NCBI GenBank assembly: GCA_945859605.1
Contig: OX243825.1
Coordinates: 27,153,926 to 27,217,925, forward strand
Origin: Lumbricus rubellus
Lineage: Eukaryota; Annelida; Clitellata; Crassiclitellata; Lumbricidae
Length of the DNA: 64,000 bases
Direction of reading: 5' to 3'
The position numbers and the translations under genes were made by a program. This document shows positions 22,116 through 31,368 of this stretch, one piece after another (position 1 is the stretch's first letter; every line of letters begins with the position of its first letter). Below the pieces are notes generated by a model, which worked only from the letters and a program-made list of their open reading frames with translations, did no database searches and was not told where the DNA came from.

Positions 22116-23207
22116 ATGAACAGCACATCATCGCCTGCAATGTGTGTTCCTCATAACGACTCTAGCAACACATCATCGTCGTCGTCGTCGTCGTCATCAT
22201 CATCGTCATCGTCTCAGACCCAGAAACCTCTTGAGTCGAAATTCTACTACAGTGCCAGTGTCTCCAGTGTCCAGATCCTCACCATTTCAATCGGTGCCAT
22301 CGGAATCACGAGCAACCTCTTCGCTCTCATCGTCTTTCTTCTGCACAAGCCACTCCTCAAACGTCCGGCCAACTACTTTCTCGTCGGTCAATGTTCCCTC
22401 AACCTGCTCGTCAGCATCATGCTCATCCTGATGAGCATGGTCGACGGTAGTCACTGGCCACCGTCCGTGGCCGTTCCAATGTGCTACATGTGGAACTCGC
22501 GAGCCATCTTCAGCGGTCTATTCCTGTCTTCGGTCTACAACATCACACTGTTGACCGTTGAGCGCTACCTTGAGATCGTGCATCCCATCAAGCACCATCT
22601 GATGATCAGCAAGCGCAAGGTCATCGTAGGGGTCATCGCTGGAACTCTGAGCGGCATCATCGTCAAGGCAACCATGGCTTACTCATCCGTCAACGTCATC
22701 AACGGAGTCTGTACGATCGGATACTATCCGACCATCGCAGCGACGCGCATGGCCGTCATCGCCAACTTCATCTTTGAATACTTCATCCCAATCATCATCT
22801 TTGCATTCTCCTATGCCAGCATGGCACACTCTCTGCGCCGCCTCTCGAAGACCACTCGACCGGCAACTGAAAGAGCAGGAGCAGCGCCACAGACAATGGA
22901 TCCGAAGATCTCTCGCGCCAGACGTAACATCATCAAAATGTTGCTCATCGTCGTCCTTGGATTCGTCCTCTGTTCATCCTTCAAGCAGTTTCTCCTTCTA
23001 GCAAGTCTCTTTGGTGACGCAGGAGTGAATCTGAGTGGAGTTGTTTACAACATCGCTCAGGTCTTCTCATACTTCAACTGCTGCAACGATCCTTTCATCT
23101 ATGGATTCTACTACGAGGAATTTCGCGCTGGAATTCGCAAACTGTTCTGTCGTTTTCAGTTGAAGAAGTCGTCGACTCCAAGTTCGACCAGAACAACAGA
23201 AGAGTAA
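22116..23207 (+). CDS. Intronless class A (rhodopsin-like) orphan GPCR
   Basis: One exon encodes 363 residues with seven hydrophobic segments. The extracellular N-terminus has N-x-S/T sites and a run of 14 serines (about residues 20-33). TM1 contains GITSNLFALIVFLL (N1.50-like). Cysteines near residues 122 and 199 can form the TM3-ECL2 disulfide. ERY near 149-151 replaces DRY. TM7 ends in NDPFIYGFYY, a variant of NPxxY with D for P. The usual TM6 CWxP is missing (FVLCSSFKQF instead). A short Ser/Thr-rich tail follows C345. It acts in the plasma membrane; ligand and G protein cannot be read from the sequence. The start ATG is the first in frame. Single-exon, fast-evolving receptors of this kind are expanded in sea urchins. 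Overlapping short frames in other phases are shadows. Confidence 0.93.
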   Translation: MNSTSSPAMCVPHNDSSNTSSSSSSSSSSSSSSQTQKPLESKFYYSASVSSVQILTISIGAIGITSNLFALIVFLLHKPLLKRPANYFLVGQCSLNLLVSIMLILMSMVDGSHWPPSVAVPMCYMWNSRAIFSGLFLSSVYNITLLTVERYLEIVHPIKHHLMISKRKVIVGVIAGTLSGIIVKATMAYSSVNVINGVCTIGYYPTIAATRMAVIANFIFEYFIPIIIFAFSYASMAHSLRRLSKTTRPATERAGAAPQTMDPKISRARRNIIKMLLIVVLGFVLCSSFKQFLLLASLFGDAGVNLSGVVYNIAQVFSYFNCCNDPFIYGFYYEEFRAGIRKLFCRFQLKKSSTPSSTRTTEE

Positions 23208-23304
23208 TTCAGCTTAGAAACACAACAGATCAAGTACATGTAGGCTATATTCAAACAATTCGAGAAACATGTCAAGGAACTCCACTTAGAGATAATTCCG
23301 ATCT

Positions 23305-23305
<1 letters not shown>

Positions 23306-23337
<32 letters not shown>

Positions 23338-23348
23338 ATTGTTGTTGT
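23306..23348. repeat. (TTG)n in GPCR 3' UTR
   Basis: A run of about 13 TTG triplets with one TTA, downstream of the receptor stop codon. Confidence 0.9.
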
Positions 23349-23466
23349 AGTATTACGTTGAACCTAAATGTATTTCGTAATGTGTGTTGCAATATCTAAG
23401 TCTCTTATTGCTTGTAGAAGTAGCGTAGATTACATGCTTGTGCTGACGCATGTAGGCTTATGCATA

Positions 23467-23472
23467 AATAAA
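23467..23472 (+). promoter_or_regulatory. Polyadenylation signal of the GPCR
   Basis: AATAAA lies 260 bases after the stop codon with no other candidate between. It gives a 3' UTR of roughly 280 nt. Confidence 0.65.
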
Positions 23473-23838
23473 CCGAGTGTTGATATTAATATTGTTGTCA
23501 TAATTCTTTTAAGCGGAGCAATGGTTGCGTTTGGATTCTTTTGAATTAAAGACCAAAGTCATCTGAACCTCGTCTTTGGTTGAACAATGATCACGCAGGG
23601 CTAACTGAGATCCATCATCAACACAGTCATAACAACAGGCAGTTACTGTCGCTGCGTTATTTTGTTCACCGCGTCTTACTCCACTTATAGCCCAGTGACA
23701 GGCCTACCACTCCTTGGTTCCCAAGATCTTGGCTTTTTCAATCGTATCTTGGGACCTTGGATTTTTTACTTGGCTTTTTTCTGCCAGCTAAATAACAACA
23801 ATCCTAGCAATAATCCACTAAATAATAATAACCTAAGC

Positions 23839-24214
23839 CAGCTGTTCCCAACCCGTGGCCCGCGGGCCACAAGTGGCCCGCGAGGCCTCAAAAAATGGCC
23901 CGCCAGGCCTCAACAATGGCACTCAGCTCTCAAAGATGTAACAAAAATATATGAAACAATTGACAATTTGGACAGGATAGAACATTATATACTCATTTTT
24001 TATTACAATTTATTTTATTTTGAAGTCTATAAACATCAAACATTCTAATTTGAATTAAATATAATTTTTTTATATACTTTTAGTTAATTAAATTTTAGCA
24101 CTGTGGCCCCCTAAATGCCCTAATGTCCGTTAACTAAGAAAAAGTGGCCCTCGTGTCCTCCAACTTAGAAAAAGTGGCCCTAGAGTCCAAAAAGGTTGGG
24201 AACCACAGTGACTG
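23839..24214. mobile_element. hAT MITE (CAGnnnTTCCCAACC ends)
   Basis: The left end is CAGCTGTTCCCAACCCG and the right end the complement of CAGTCACTGTGGTTCCCAACC; the left has lost a few bases. The flanks ACCTAAGC (23831-23838) and ATCTAAGC (24215-24222) form an 8-bp duplication with one mismatch. The interior has repeated GTGGCCC motifs. A reading frame running into it from the left is not a gene. Confidence 0.8.
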
Positions 24215-24539
24215 ATCTAAGCAATAATTCACTAAATAACAATAATCTTAGCAGTAATATAACTATGGCTCCATCTACTGACTATAATAGCATATAGGTG
24301 TATCCGACTTACATGTATTATTATTCTCTGAACTGTTTGCTCTCTCATGTTAGTTCTTTGTGACGACACGTGCAATTTCGCGAGATTCCTCGCAAAGTCG
24401 CAAATAACTTGATAAATGATAAAGATAAAATTAATTATTTCTGCGTTATTGTCAGATTGTTTTTTCTAAATAAAAAGCGAATATATATATAGTTGATCAC
24501 AGATACTTATATTAATAACAACAGACATTAGACCTATAT

Positions 24540-24861
24540 AATAATTTATTCTCTTTATTGAAACAATCTCGGTTGACAGACCGCAACCGGTATACAATGT
24601 GCAATTATGCACTTTAAACAATTCACAAGAACGGAGATCACATGCAGAATAGCCTACACAAATCTTAACTATACGAACTGGACAGACAGCAAAATAAAAT
24701 ACAGAAGTAATGATAAAGTTTAGGATACGGTAGTCGTTGCTTAATTAACTCGTTGAGATCACCCTGCAGGGGTCACTTCTGGTCATGCTTTTAAGTACTG
24801 GAAGAAGTCATAGGAAGACAAGCTGTAGCGGTAGAATTATTCGAAGCAGAGCGAATGCCCT
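24540..24861 (-). other. Possible 3' UTR of the minus-strand gene
   Basis: Unique-looking sequence between the putative stop and two tandem AATAAA signals. No repeat family was recognised in it, unlike its surroundings. Confidence 0.3.
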
Positions 24862-24927
24862 TCATCTGTCAACTGACTCGATGATGATGATGATGCCACT
24901 GCACTCCTTGACGTCGTCTTCCTGTTC
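24862..24927 (-). CDS. Possible last coding exon of an unidentified minus-strand gene
   Basis: On the minus strand a good acceptor (TTATCGGCCTTCGCAG) is followed by 22 codons, EQEDDVKECSGIIIIIESVD plus R and a stop. About 310 nt downstream are two AATAAA signals (complement at 24545-24550 and 24554-24559). The I-run comes from an ATC repeat, so the tail is variable. The frame is chosen only because it is the one following the acceptor, and no upstream exon was identified. It could be non-coding. Confidence 0.3.
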   Translation of the reverse strand, partial: EQEDDVKECSGIIIIIESVDR

Positions 24928-25076
24928 CTGCGAAGGCCGATAACATGTCATCTGTCAGCATGCAGAATCATAGGCTGATCAATATGACAAGTGACAACAT
25001 CAACAACTTGTAAGGCTTCATTCAGCGTATCTGATGCAGAAATCGTGTCATTTTGAGGTGCAGTTATAGTCAGTTG

Positions 25077-25305
25077 AGGGGGCGCAGTGGTGTATTATAG
25101 TGGTGGGTTCGGTGCACTGGAGCCGGATGGTTCCAGGTTCGAATCCACTTCATGTCGTCGCGTAGAGACCCTGAGCAAGTCCTTCACCCGCAGTCGCTCG
25201 GGTGCTTGGCGTGAAACTTCGATGCAGTAAGCCTACCTGTACGCGCTGTAGTCTGGACCGCCTTTGAGTAGAGAGAGCTTGAAGAGGCGCTATATGAAAA
25301 TGTAG
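25077..25305 (+). mobile_element. tRNA-derived SINE, copy 2
   Basis: Head with B box GGTTCGAATCC, body CCCTGAGCAAGTCCTTCACC, and 3' part CCGCCTTTGAGTAGAGAG...TGAAGAGGCGCTATATGAAA. The 3' part can form the same short hairpin as the LINE ends in this window. Confidence 0.88.
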
Positions 25306-25423
25306 GCCTATGTGATTTATTAATTGATAGCATGTACTGTAGGCCTACTACTGCTCCTGATTAGACCACTCGATCGATCTCTCGCCTGATTAATCCATTG
25401 TTATACCACTGAGAAGCGGTCAC

Positions 25424-25462
25424 CGGCCACTAATAGCAGAAATTTTCTGCTATTAGTGGCCG
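25424..25462. repeat. 39-bp perfect palindrome
   Basis: CGGCCACTAATAGCAGAAA (25424-25442), one T, then its exact complement to 25462. The centre GAAATTTTC resembles that of the palindrome at 19981. Confidence 0.92.
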
Positions 25463-25757
25463 CTGACATGATGGATCGGAGCTTGGCCTGCTAGGCAATT
25501 ACGCATTAGCATTAGAATCTTAGACTCAGTAGGCCCTACATTAGGCTATTGCATATAGACAACCAGCGCAGTTCTTCCCGTATAAAAATTGATATGCACA
25601 AACTTTGGTATGCCACCAATCAGGCATGGCACAGAGGCCCCCGGCTACACAGCAGCACAAGGGCTCCAGCGGTCGATTCTTTGCTTTCAGAAAATTCAGA
25701 AAGTACCGTGATCAAATATACAATTATTACATGTAGATTCTACATTGTAGATAATAC

Positions 25758-26010
25758 AAGGCGGGCCATAAAAGACCCCTTTCGGTTTATTGCCATTAAC
25801 TTGGCCCAAAGTAAGGATTTGAAATAACATTTTACTTCGTTAATTTAAAGGCAATGCATAGGCCTATAACTTATAGCCTACATTCAATGGCCAAAATTCA
25901 CCGATATAATATTTCCAACCGAACAAAAGTTAAATCACTTTTAGTGAGACTACCCACTGTTTTTCACGATTAAAAAACGTAATGCAACAAAAAGTTTAAA
26001 AAATGCCAGC
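25758..26010. mobile_element. Single arm of a foldback related to 18641-19806
   Basis: It starts CAAGGCGGGCCATAAAA and contains TTGGCCCAAAGTAAGGATTT, AACAAAAGTTAAATCACTTT, TAGTGAGACTACCCACTG and AATGCAACAAAAAG in the same order as one arm unit at 18641. No inverted partner was found, so it is a solo or truncated copy. Confidence 0.75.
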
Positions 26011-26234
26011 GCGTTGGAAAGTAGTCCAACTCGCGCTTTTCACGACGATCTGGCAACCCCGCTTAGAAACAACAAATACTTTCTGGTGTGTCAACACTAC
26101 GAAACAGTTGCTAGTTTGAGGATATTTGCGAGCTTGAAAGTACGGTAGTTACCGTAGTTCTGCAACGCATAATAAATATTGACAATTCGTCTTAATCAAG
26201 ACTGCTCGTGAATACCAGTCACTATGAGGATTCA

Positions 26235-26480
26235 AATTCTAAATTATTGTAGACAATTTGGAGGAGCCAGGTAGCGCAATGGTTACTACGCTGGCGTAGA
26301 AAGTAGGCCTACTCTAACGAGTTCGCTCCCCGTCTAGGGCGGACATGCCTTGTAGGTTGCTATTAGAGCCGGTTATTGCAGGCTGTCTGTTCTGTTAGTA
26401 GTTAAGATTTTATGTATTCTGTAGTGACAGTCTGAGTTCCTGTAAATTGTTCCAACTATAACACTGTAACCGGTCGCGAT
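26235..26480 (+). mobile_element. Second tRNA-like SINE family, forward copy
   Basis: GGTAGCGCAATGGTTACTAC resembles a tRNA A-box region, and GAGTTCGCTCCCC about 50 nt later resembles a B box. The element runs into the microsatellite block. Its first ~75 bp reappear inverted at 26936-27010 on the other side of that block. Confidence 0.6.
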
Positions 26481-26505
26481 TTGTCTACCGGATTGTTGAC
26501 TAAAC

Positions 26506-26876
<371 letters not shown>

Positions 26877-26924
26877 TTCGTAAACAATATTGATGCAAAA
26901 CAATAAAAAGAGATAGAAATAATG

Positions 26925-27012
26925 TTGCTCTGGAACGGCCTACTTTCTACGCCAGCGTAGTAACCATTGCGCTATCTGGCTCCTCCAAATTGTCTACAAT
27001 AATTTAGAATAA
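26925..27012 (-). mobile_element. Second tRNA-like SINE family, inverted partial copy
   Basis: The complement of the 26236-26310 segment, including the GCGCAATGGTTACTACGCTG head, lies just right of the microsatellite. The two copies form an inverted repeat around it. Confidence 0.75.
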
Positions 27013-27679
27013 TAATAATTATTATTATTATTATTATTGTTATTATTATTATTACATACCAATGATAATTTAAGTTACCGGTACCAGTAAGTTAACTGCT
27101 GGAACATGATCAACAACAGTTATCGGATCCAAAAAGTTCTGGTCGATTGCTGGGCTTCGACGTCACGGCGCCCTACTCCGATTCACGCATGCACGTTCAA
27201 ATGTTCATACACCCTCTCCTACCTACATGTGTATATGTATAGGACCGACCTGTGAGTTGACAAATCTTGTCTTTGGCCAATTCGTATAACTGCAGTCTAG
27301 CCTAGCGTGCCTAATGCAACGCCGTAGGCCCATAGCTTACATGTATATGTTAGGCCTACCTACTTACATGTTGGCCAAGTCTTCATTGTGACGGGCTGTG
27401 TGCCTACTTGTGAGAAAGGTCAATTGTTGTCGATTAAAGCAACTTATTCTGTAAGTTAGTCTTTCTTGTCGATACAACGCGTATGGTAGACATTATAATA
27501 TCTTGTGGAGAACTGGAGACAGTCCATAGAAGAGTATTTATAATTGTGTTTGACGGAAATGTGATTACTCGTCATTATATTTTGTGCTTTGTTACCGAAC
27601 GACACTTGCTGAGTAAGTATTTGAGACGTTTGTGCATTATGTGAGCGAGTATTCAGGACACTATATATTAAGGCCTAAG

Positions 27680-27995
27680 CATAATGGCTAAACAAGGCCC
27701 GCGTACCCCGTCGAGCAACCAGGGCGGGATCCACAAGTTGGTTACTGGAAGAAAAGCAGAGGAAAGAAAAAGATCTGATACAGGGCATGATACCGGGTGG
27801 ACGAGGTAGAGGCAGACCTAATATGACATGGATGGACAACATTCGAGCCTGGACTGGAATGACGATGGAGCAGATCACGAGAAGCAAGGAGGATCGACTG
27901 GAATGGAAAAGGATAATTCATGGTGCGGCCAAACCTCGCTGCGAGGACGGCTGAAGTTCAAATTCAAGTTCATACATCATCAACTATATAACCGA
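27680..27995 (+). mobile_element. RTE-type LINE, 3' coding end
   Basis: One frame reads GRGRPNMTWMDNIRAWTGMT, then EQITRSKEDRLEWKRIIHGA and AKPRCEDG-stop, the conserved C-terminus of RTE-type LINE proteins. The intact element at 51267 ends in a homologous GRPRMGWIANVITWMELP... stretch. A GTTCAAATTCAAGTTCATAC tail follows. The 5' part is missing. Confidence 0.75.
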
Positions 27996-28004
27996 TCAGA
28001 ATTT

Positions 28005-28140
28005 ATTATGGCGCCCCTTCAAGATCTCTACTCAGAGGTGCTCCCGGCCTAGACCAAGCACAGAAAGCAGTATTCAACAGCTGTTGGTGAAACCGCGAAC
28101 AGCTTGGGAGTTGTCGTATAGTCAAGGGAAGTCCGTTCCA
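28005..28140 (-). mobile_element. CR1/L2-like LINE or SINE 3' tail fragment
   Basis: The complement contains GGGAGCACCTCTGAGTAGAG...TTGAAGGGGCGCCAT, the hairpin tail shared by the SINEs and LINE ends here. It lies just upstream of the first CARD exon. Confidence 0.6.
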
Positions 28141-28202
28141 TCAATCATCATAGGCGTAGGCTATTATGAAAATTAGTAATTTATGCCTTTGACATGTCAC
28201 AG

Positions 28203-28485
28203 AAATAAGAGATGGAAGCGAAAATTCAGCATCAAGTGCTTAGTCGACATCGGGACTTTTTGGAAGACAGAATGGATGTGGATTCTGGACTTCTCGATAA
28301 GCTTCTAGCAAACGAAACTTTAGTTGGCAAAGATATTCGAGATATCAGGAAATATCAGACATTCGACGAAAGAAATTCAAGGCTTTTGGATTACATTCTG
28401 GAGAAGGACAAAGTCGATTGTTTGGTAATTTCGTTGGTTGACACGAAACAAACTCATCTCGTCAACTATCTCGATGGAGACGGAG
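28203..28485 (+). CDS. CARD/SH3/F-box/NHL gene, exon 1: CARD 1 (start codon 28212)
   Basis: A CACAG acceptor (to 28202) leaves nine bases of 5' UTR before GAGATGG, a good initiation context. An upstream untranslated exon is therefore likely. It encodes residues 1-91. HRDFLEDRMDVDSGLLDKLL, the ED(I)RDIRKY stretch and a final THLVNYLDGDGG follow the six-helix caspase-recruitment pattern, including the VDSGLLDKL helix 2 phrase. CARDs mediate homotypic binding in apoptosis and innate immune signalling. The exon ends in phase 1 before GTTAGT, after the DGDGG that commonly closes CARD exons. Confidence 0.82.
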
Positions 28486-28769
28486 GTTAGTATTATTGCA
28501 ATGTCCAAAATGTCAATTTTTTCATATATTTTTTGTTAATTAAGCTATTTGTAAACTACTTCAATTTTTATGCACGTTTTTGGTTTGTGATAGAGTTCCT
28601 ACCCGCTGTTGCATATATGCAACATAGCCAGAAATTTTAAAGGGAACCCCCAAAAATTTGGGATTTTTTTTCTGATGTACTGTGACCATAATAATTATAT
28701 GCAAGTTTCACGTAAAATAATTTTCACACATCTAGAAGTTACTTTGGGCTAAACAGGGTTAATTCTTTG

Positions 28770-28850
28770 AGAGATGAGGGCCATTTTTGAGGACTGGCGG
28801 GCCATTTTTGAGGCCTCGCGGGTCACGGGTTGGGAACCGCTGTTAATTAC
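28770..28850 (-). mobile_element. hAT end fragment
   Basis: GGCCATTTTTGAGG repeats followed by CGGGTTGGGAACCGCTG, the complement of a CAG[CT]GGTTCCCAACCCG end like that at 23839. The other end was not found. It lies in the intron between exons 1 and 2 of the CARD gene. Confidence 0.6.
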
Positions 28851-29438
28851 AGTTAGGCTACAACATACGCTATCTATCAGCTCTTAGTCGCCATGGGAAG
28901 CCGCAGACAGAAACATAGGCCTACGCAACACGAATTTATCAAGAAATTTTTAAAAATTGAAAGACAGCATTCTTTAGAATTTAGATTAAATGATTTGAGT
29001 GAGTAGACCTAACCACATAATAGTGACACGATTTTAGTCCGAATAACAGTTTAATAACGTTTACTTATGTGTAAGCCTACTATAGGCCTACATGCTATTA
29101 AGTTCTACTGTTCCAGTAGGCCTATAGGCTAGGTCTCTGAAGCAAAGAACAATAACAGAAGACCACCATTATCTGCAATTATTTTCGGTGCTCTAGTCTG
29201 AGTAAAATCAATTTGTAATTTTCATTAAGCAATAATCTAGCCAATTCGTTGTGTAAAATTATAAGAAAATGGCTAAATATCTTTTCCGCTCTCACGATTT
29301 TTATTTATGTCTATTATTACCAGGTGTTTATCATCATCGCTTCCAATTGACTGAACTATACTCTGATGGATTCGGCAGCGATAGGCTGCGTAGACTGAAT
29401 TATTACCTTGCTAGAAACTTCATTGCCCTCTGTTTCAG

Positions 29439-29744
29439 ATTATAAGACGGAATATGGTGACGATTGGCCGCTGGGTGAGGAGCAGATCTCGATTCTTAAC
29501 GCAAATCAAGAGACCTTGGTGGATCTTCTCGATCCATCCTGTCTCATTATTCAGATGTTCTCGGCAGGAATACTCAACTATCGACAGCAGAAAAGCATTT
29601 CGAGCGAAACGAATGTCTTTGTGAAGACTCATAATCTGCTGGAGATTATAAGGAGACGCAGTTTAAGAGACTACAAGAAGACAATTGAAAGTCTTCATGC
29701 CACGAACCAGAGTCACATTGCACAGATCCTCGAGAAAGGAGGAG
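29439..29744 (+). CDS. CARD/SH3/F-box/NHL gene, exon 2: CARD 2
   Basis: Acceptor CTCTGTTTCAG. Phase 1 at both ends; residues about 92-193. Key stretches are LNANQETLVDLLDPSCLIIQ, the NLLEIIRRRSLRDYKKTIES helix pair and HATNQSHIAQILEKGGG. They match the second half of a CARD (F-x-x-AL..T.Q.HLA..L). The last codon splits before GCAGGG, so the intron would be GC-AG. The reading frame otherwise runs to a stop at 29761, which would truncate the protein at this point. I prefer splicing because the same GGAG-split junction is used in exon 9. Confidence 0.78.
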
Positions 29745-30168
29745 GCAGGGCGCTCTTTTAATTTTCTATCTATTACATACATGTAGCCTACCTGATGAAA
29801 TTGTTCAGATCAAAATAATTTTGGACAGCTGAAGAACCAACTCAAAATCACAGCAATGTCAAAAGTATAATATTATGCTAATGAAACAGATTAGTTTGAC
29901 GCAGATAAACAATTCATAGGTAGCCTATAATCTATTTATCTATTATAGGCCAAGGCCTAATAGTTTTACAATCACAGATAATATTTCGGCCTCTAGCAAT
30001 AATTAAGCTAAAGTGTGATTGGGGTTCAAGTGAAAGGCATGTCTAACTGGTGTCAATGTACATGTATGTCAATATACTGTATAATAAACAACAGCCGCAG
30101 GTGATGGTGCTAAGAATTGCGTAGATTATGACTGATAAAAATCCGAAATCGTATCCTTTCCGTTTCAG

Positions 30169-30594
30169 TTGTTATGAGAGTTCACACTCAGCTGAATTGC
30201 GAAGAAGACGATGAAACTGAAGAAGAGATCATCGCAAGATTCGCGAATGTTTTGAGCGGGAAATCGTTGGAGACGTCCAGTCGCATCCTCGAGGGAACTC
30301 TGAACGTCATCGCTGCCAAGAAAGGGCAAAGCATCGTTCTGTACGTCTACTGTACAACACTGAAGGATCTGATTGGTCTGCAAGAGATGAACGTGTCAGG
30401 AAAACTGCGAGCCATAATTAAGACAATATTTACTCAGCTGTTTTCCCATGTTTCGTGGACGTCGGTGAACGTTGAAAATCTCGAGTCCGTTGTAAAATCT
30501 CTGTTTAATCAACTGCTCTGTCGTTCACAGATTCAGCAAATGACAATCTATTTCGACGACGATGAATACAACAAATGCAGGTCATACTTTTCTG
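30169..30594 (+). CDS. CARD/SH3/F-box/NHL gene, exon 3: TRADD-N-like alpha/beta domain
   Basis: Acceptor CCGTTTCAG, donor GTGAGA; phase 1 at both ends; residues about 194-335. After an acidic stretch (CEEDDETEEEII) comes a central KKGQSIVLYVYCTTLKDLIG followed by a helix (VSGKLRAIIKTIF). This beta-strand, helix, 'S-G-L' pattern is what I associate with the TRADD-N type ferredoxin-like fold, known beside death-fold domains in animals and bacteria. A second half (VENLESVVKSLFNQLL) may be a decayed repeat. Exon 10 is its closest relative in the gene. The fold call is inference from pattern and needs structure prediction. Confidence 0.72.
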
Positions 30595-30634
30595 GTGAGA
30601 ATTTGTTTATGTGCCTTCTTTTCTGTCTTTAAAA

Positions 30635-31116
30635 CAGAGGTGTCAAACCATTTTGGTAGCGGGCCAGTGTGAACATCTTCCAACAAGTGGCGGGTCAGTG
30701 TGGACATCTTCAAAAGGTTGTCGAAGCTCCTGAGCGAAATTGGGTAGTGGTCTAAGAGGGAGCTACGGGCTTGGCCAGCTAATTCCCAGAATTTTTAAAT
30801 AGTGTTTCGTAACTTTCAAATTTTTTCCCCAGACATCCAACCGGAAACAATAGATAGGCCTAGGCTCCTAGCAGTAGCCTACACACTAGTACACAGTCTA
30901 CAGTCTACACAGAGCTGCGCGTCTGAGCAAAAGCGACACAGTAAGAAAAAACCTGCATGTATTTGGCGCTGACTGTAAAATATTAAAATTTGAACTATTA
31001 TCCTCTAAAATATAAAAATTTGTGCTTTTATCCTCTAATTTTGTAATCTTTAGGGAAGGTTCCGCTGTCCAGAAAAATCGTCGGCGGGCCAGCGGGCCAG
31101 CTCTTTGACACCCCTG
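30635..31116. mobile_element. hAT MITE (CAGnGGTGTCAAA ends)
   Basis: The left end is CAGAGGTGTCAAACCATTTT and the right end the complement of CAGGGGTGTCAAAGAGC, with GGGCCAG motifs inside both. The flanks CTTTAAAA and CTATAATA agree at six of eight positions, a worn target duplication. It sits 40 bases after exon 3 of the CARD gene. Confidence 0.78.
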
Positions 31117-31368
31117 CTATAATAGAACCAATGCTCAGATTTCTGTGGAAATTTCAGATATCGCTTCTCATTGTAAAAGTGGTGGTTCTCACACAGATCA
31201 CGAGTCTCCTGAACCACCGTAAACCCTGTTTTGTTATGGTATATAAATTGACGTCAAGCTGAGGTACCTTACATTCTCCGGCTTGACTTGGTTGAACTTG
31301 CCGTGCTGTGCAAAGTGTTGACATGATTCATGATAATTTATTTGTGCGTGGACATCATTCTTTGCCTT

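Noticed and set aside
25077..25305. True tRNA genes at the B-box matches (also 7058, 49494 and 59930)
   Set aside because: No cloverleaf could be completed; downstream bodies and shared 3' tails show they are SINEs.
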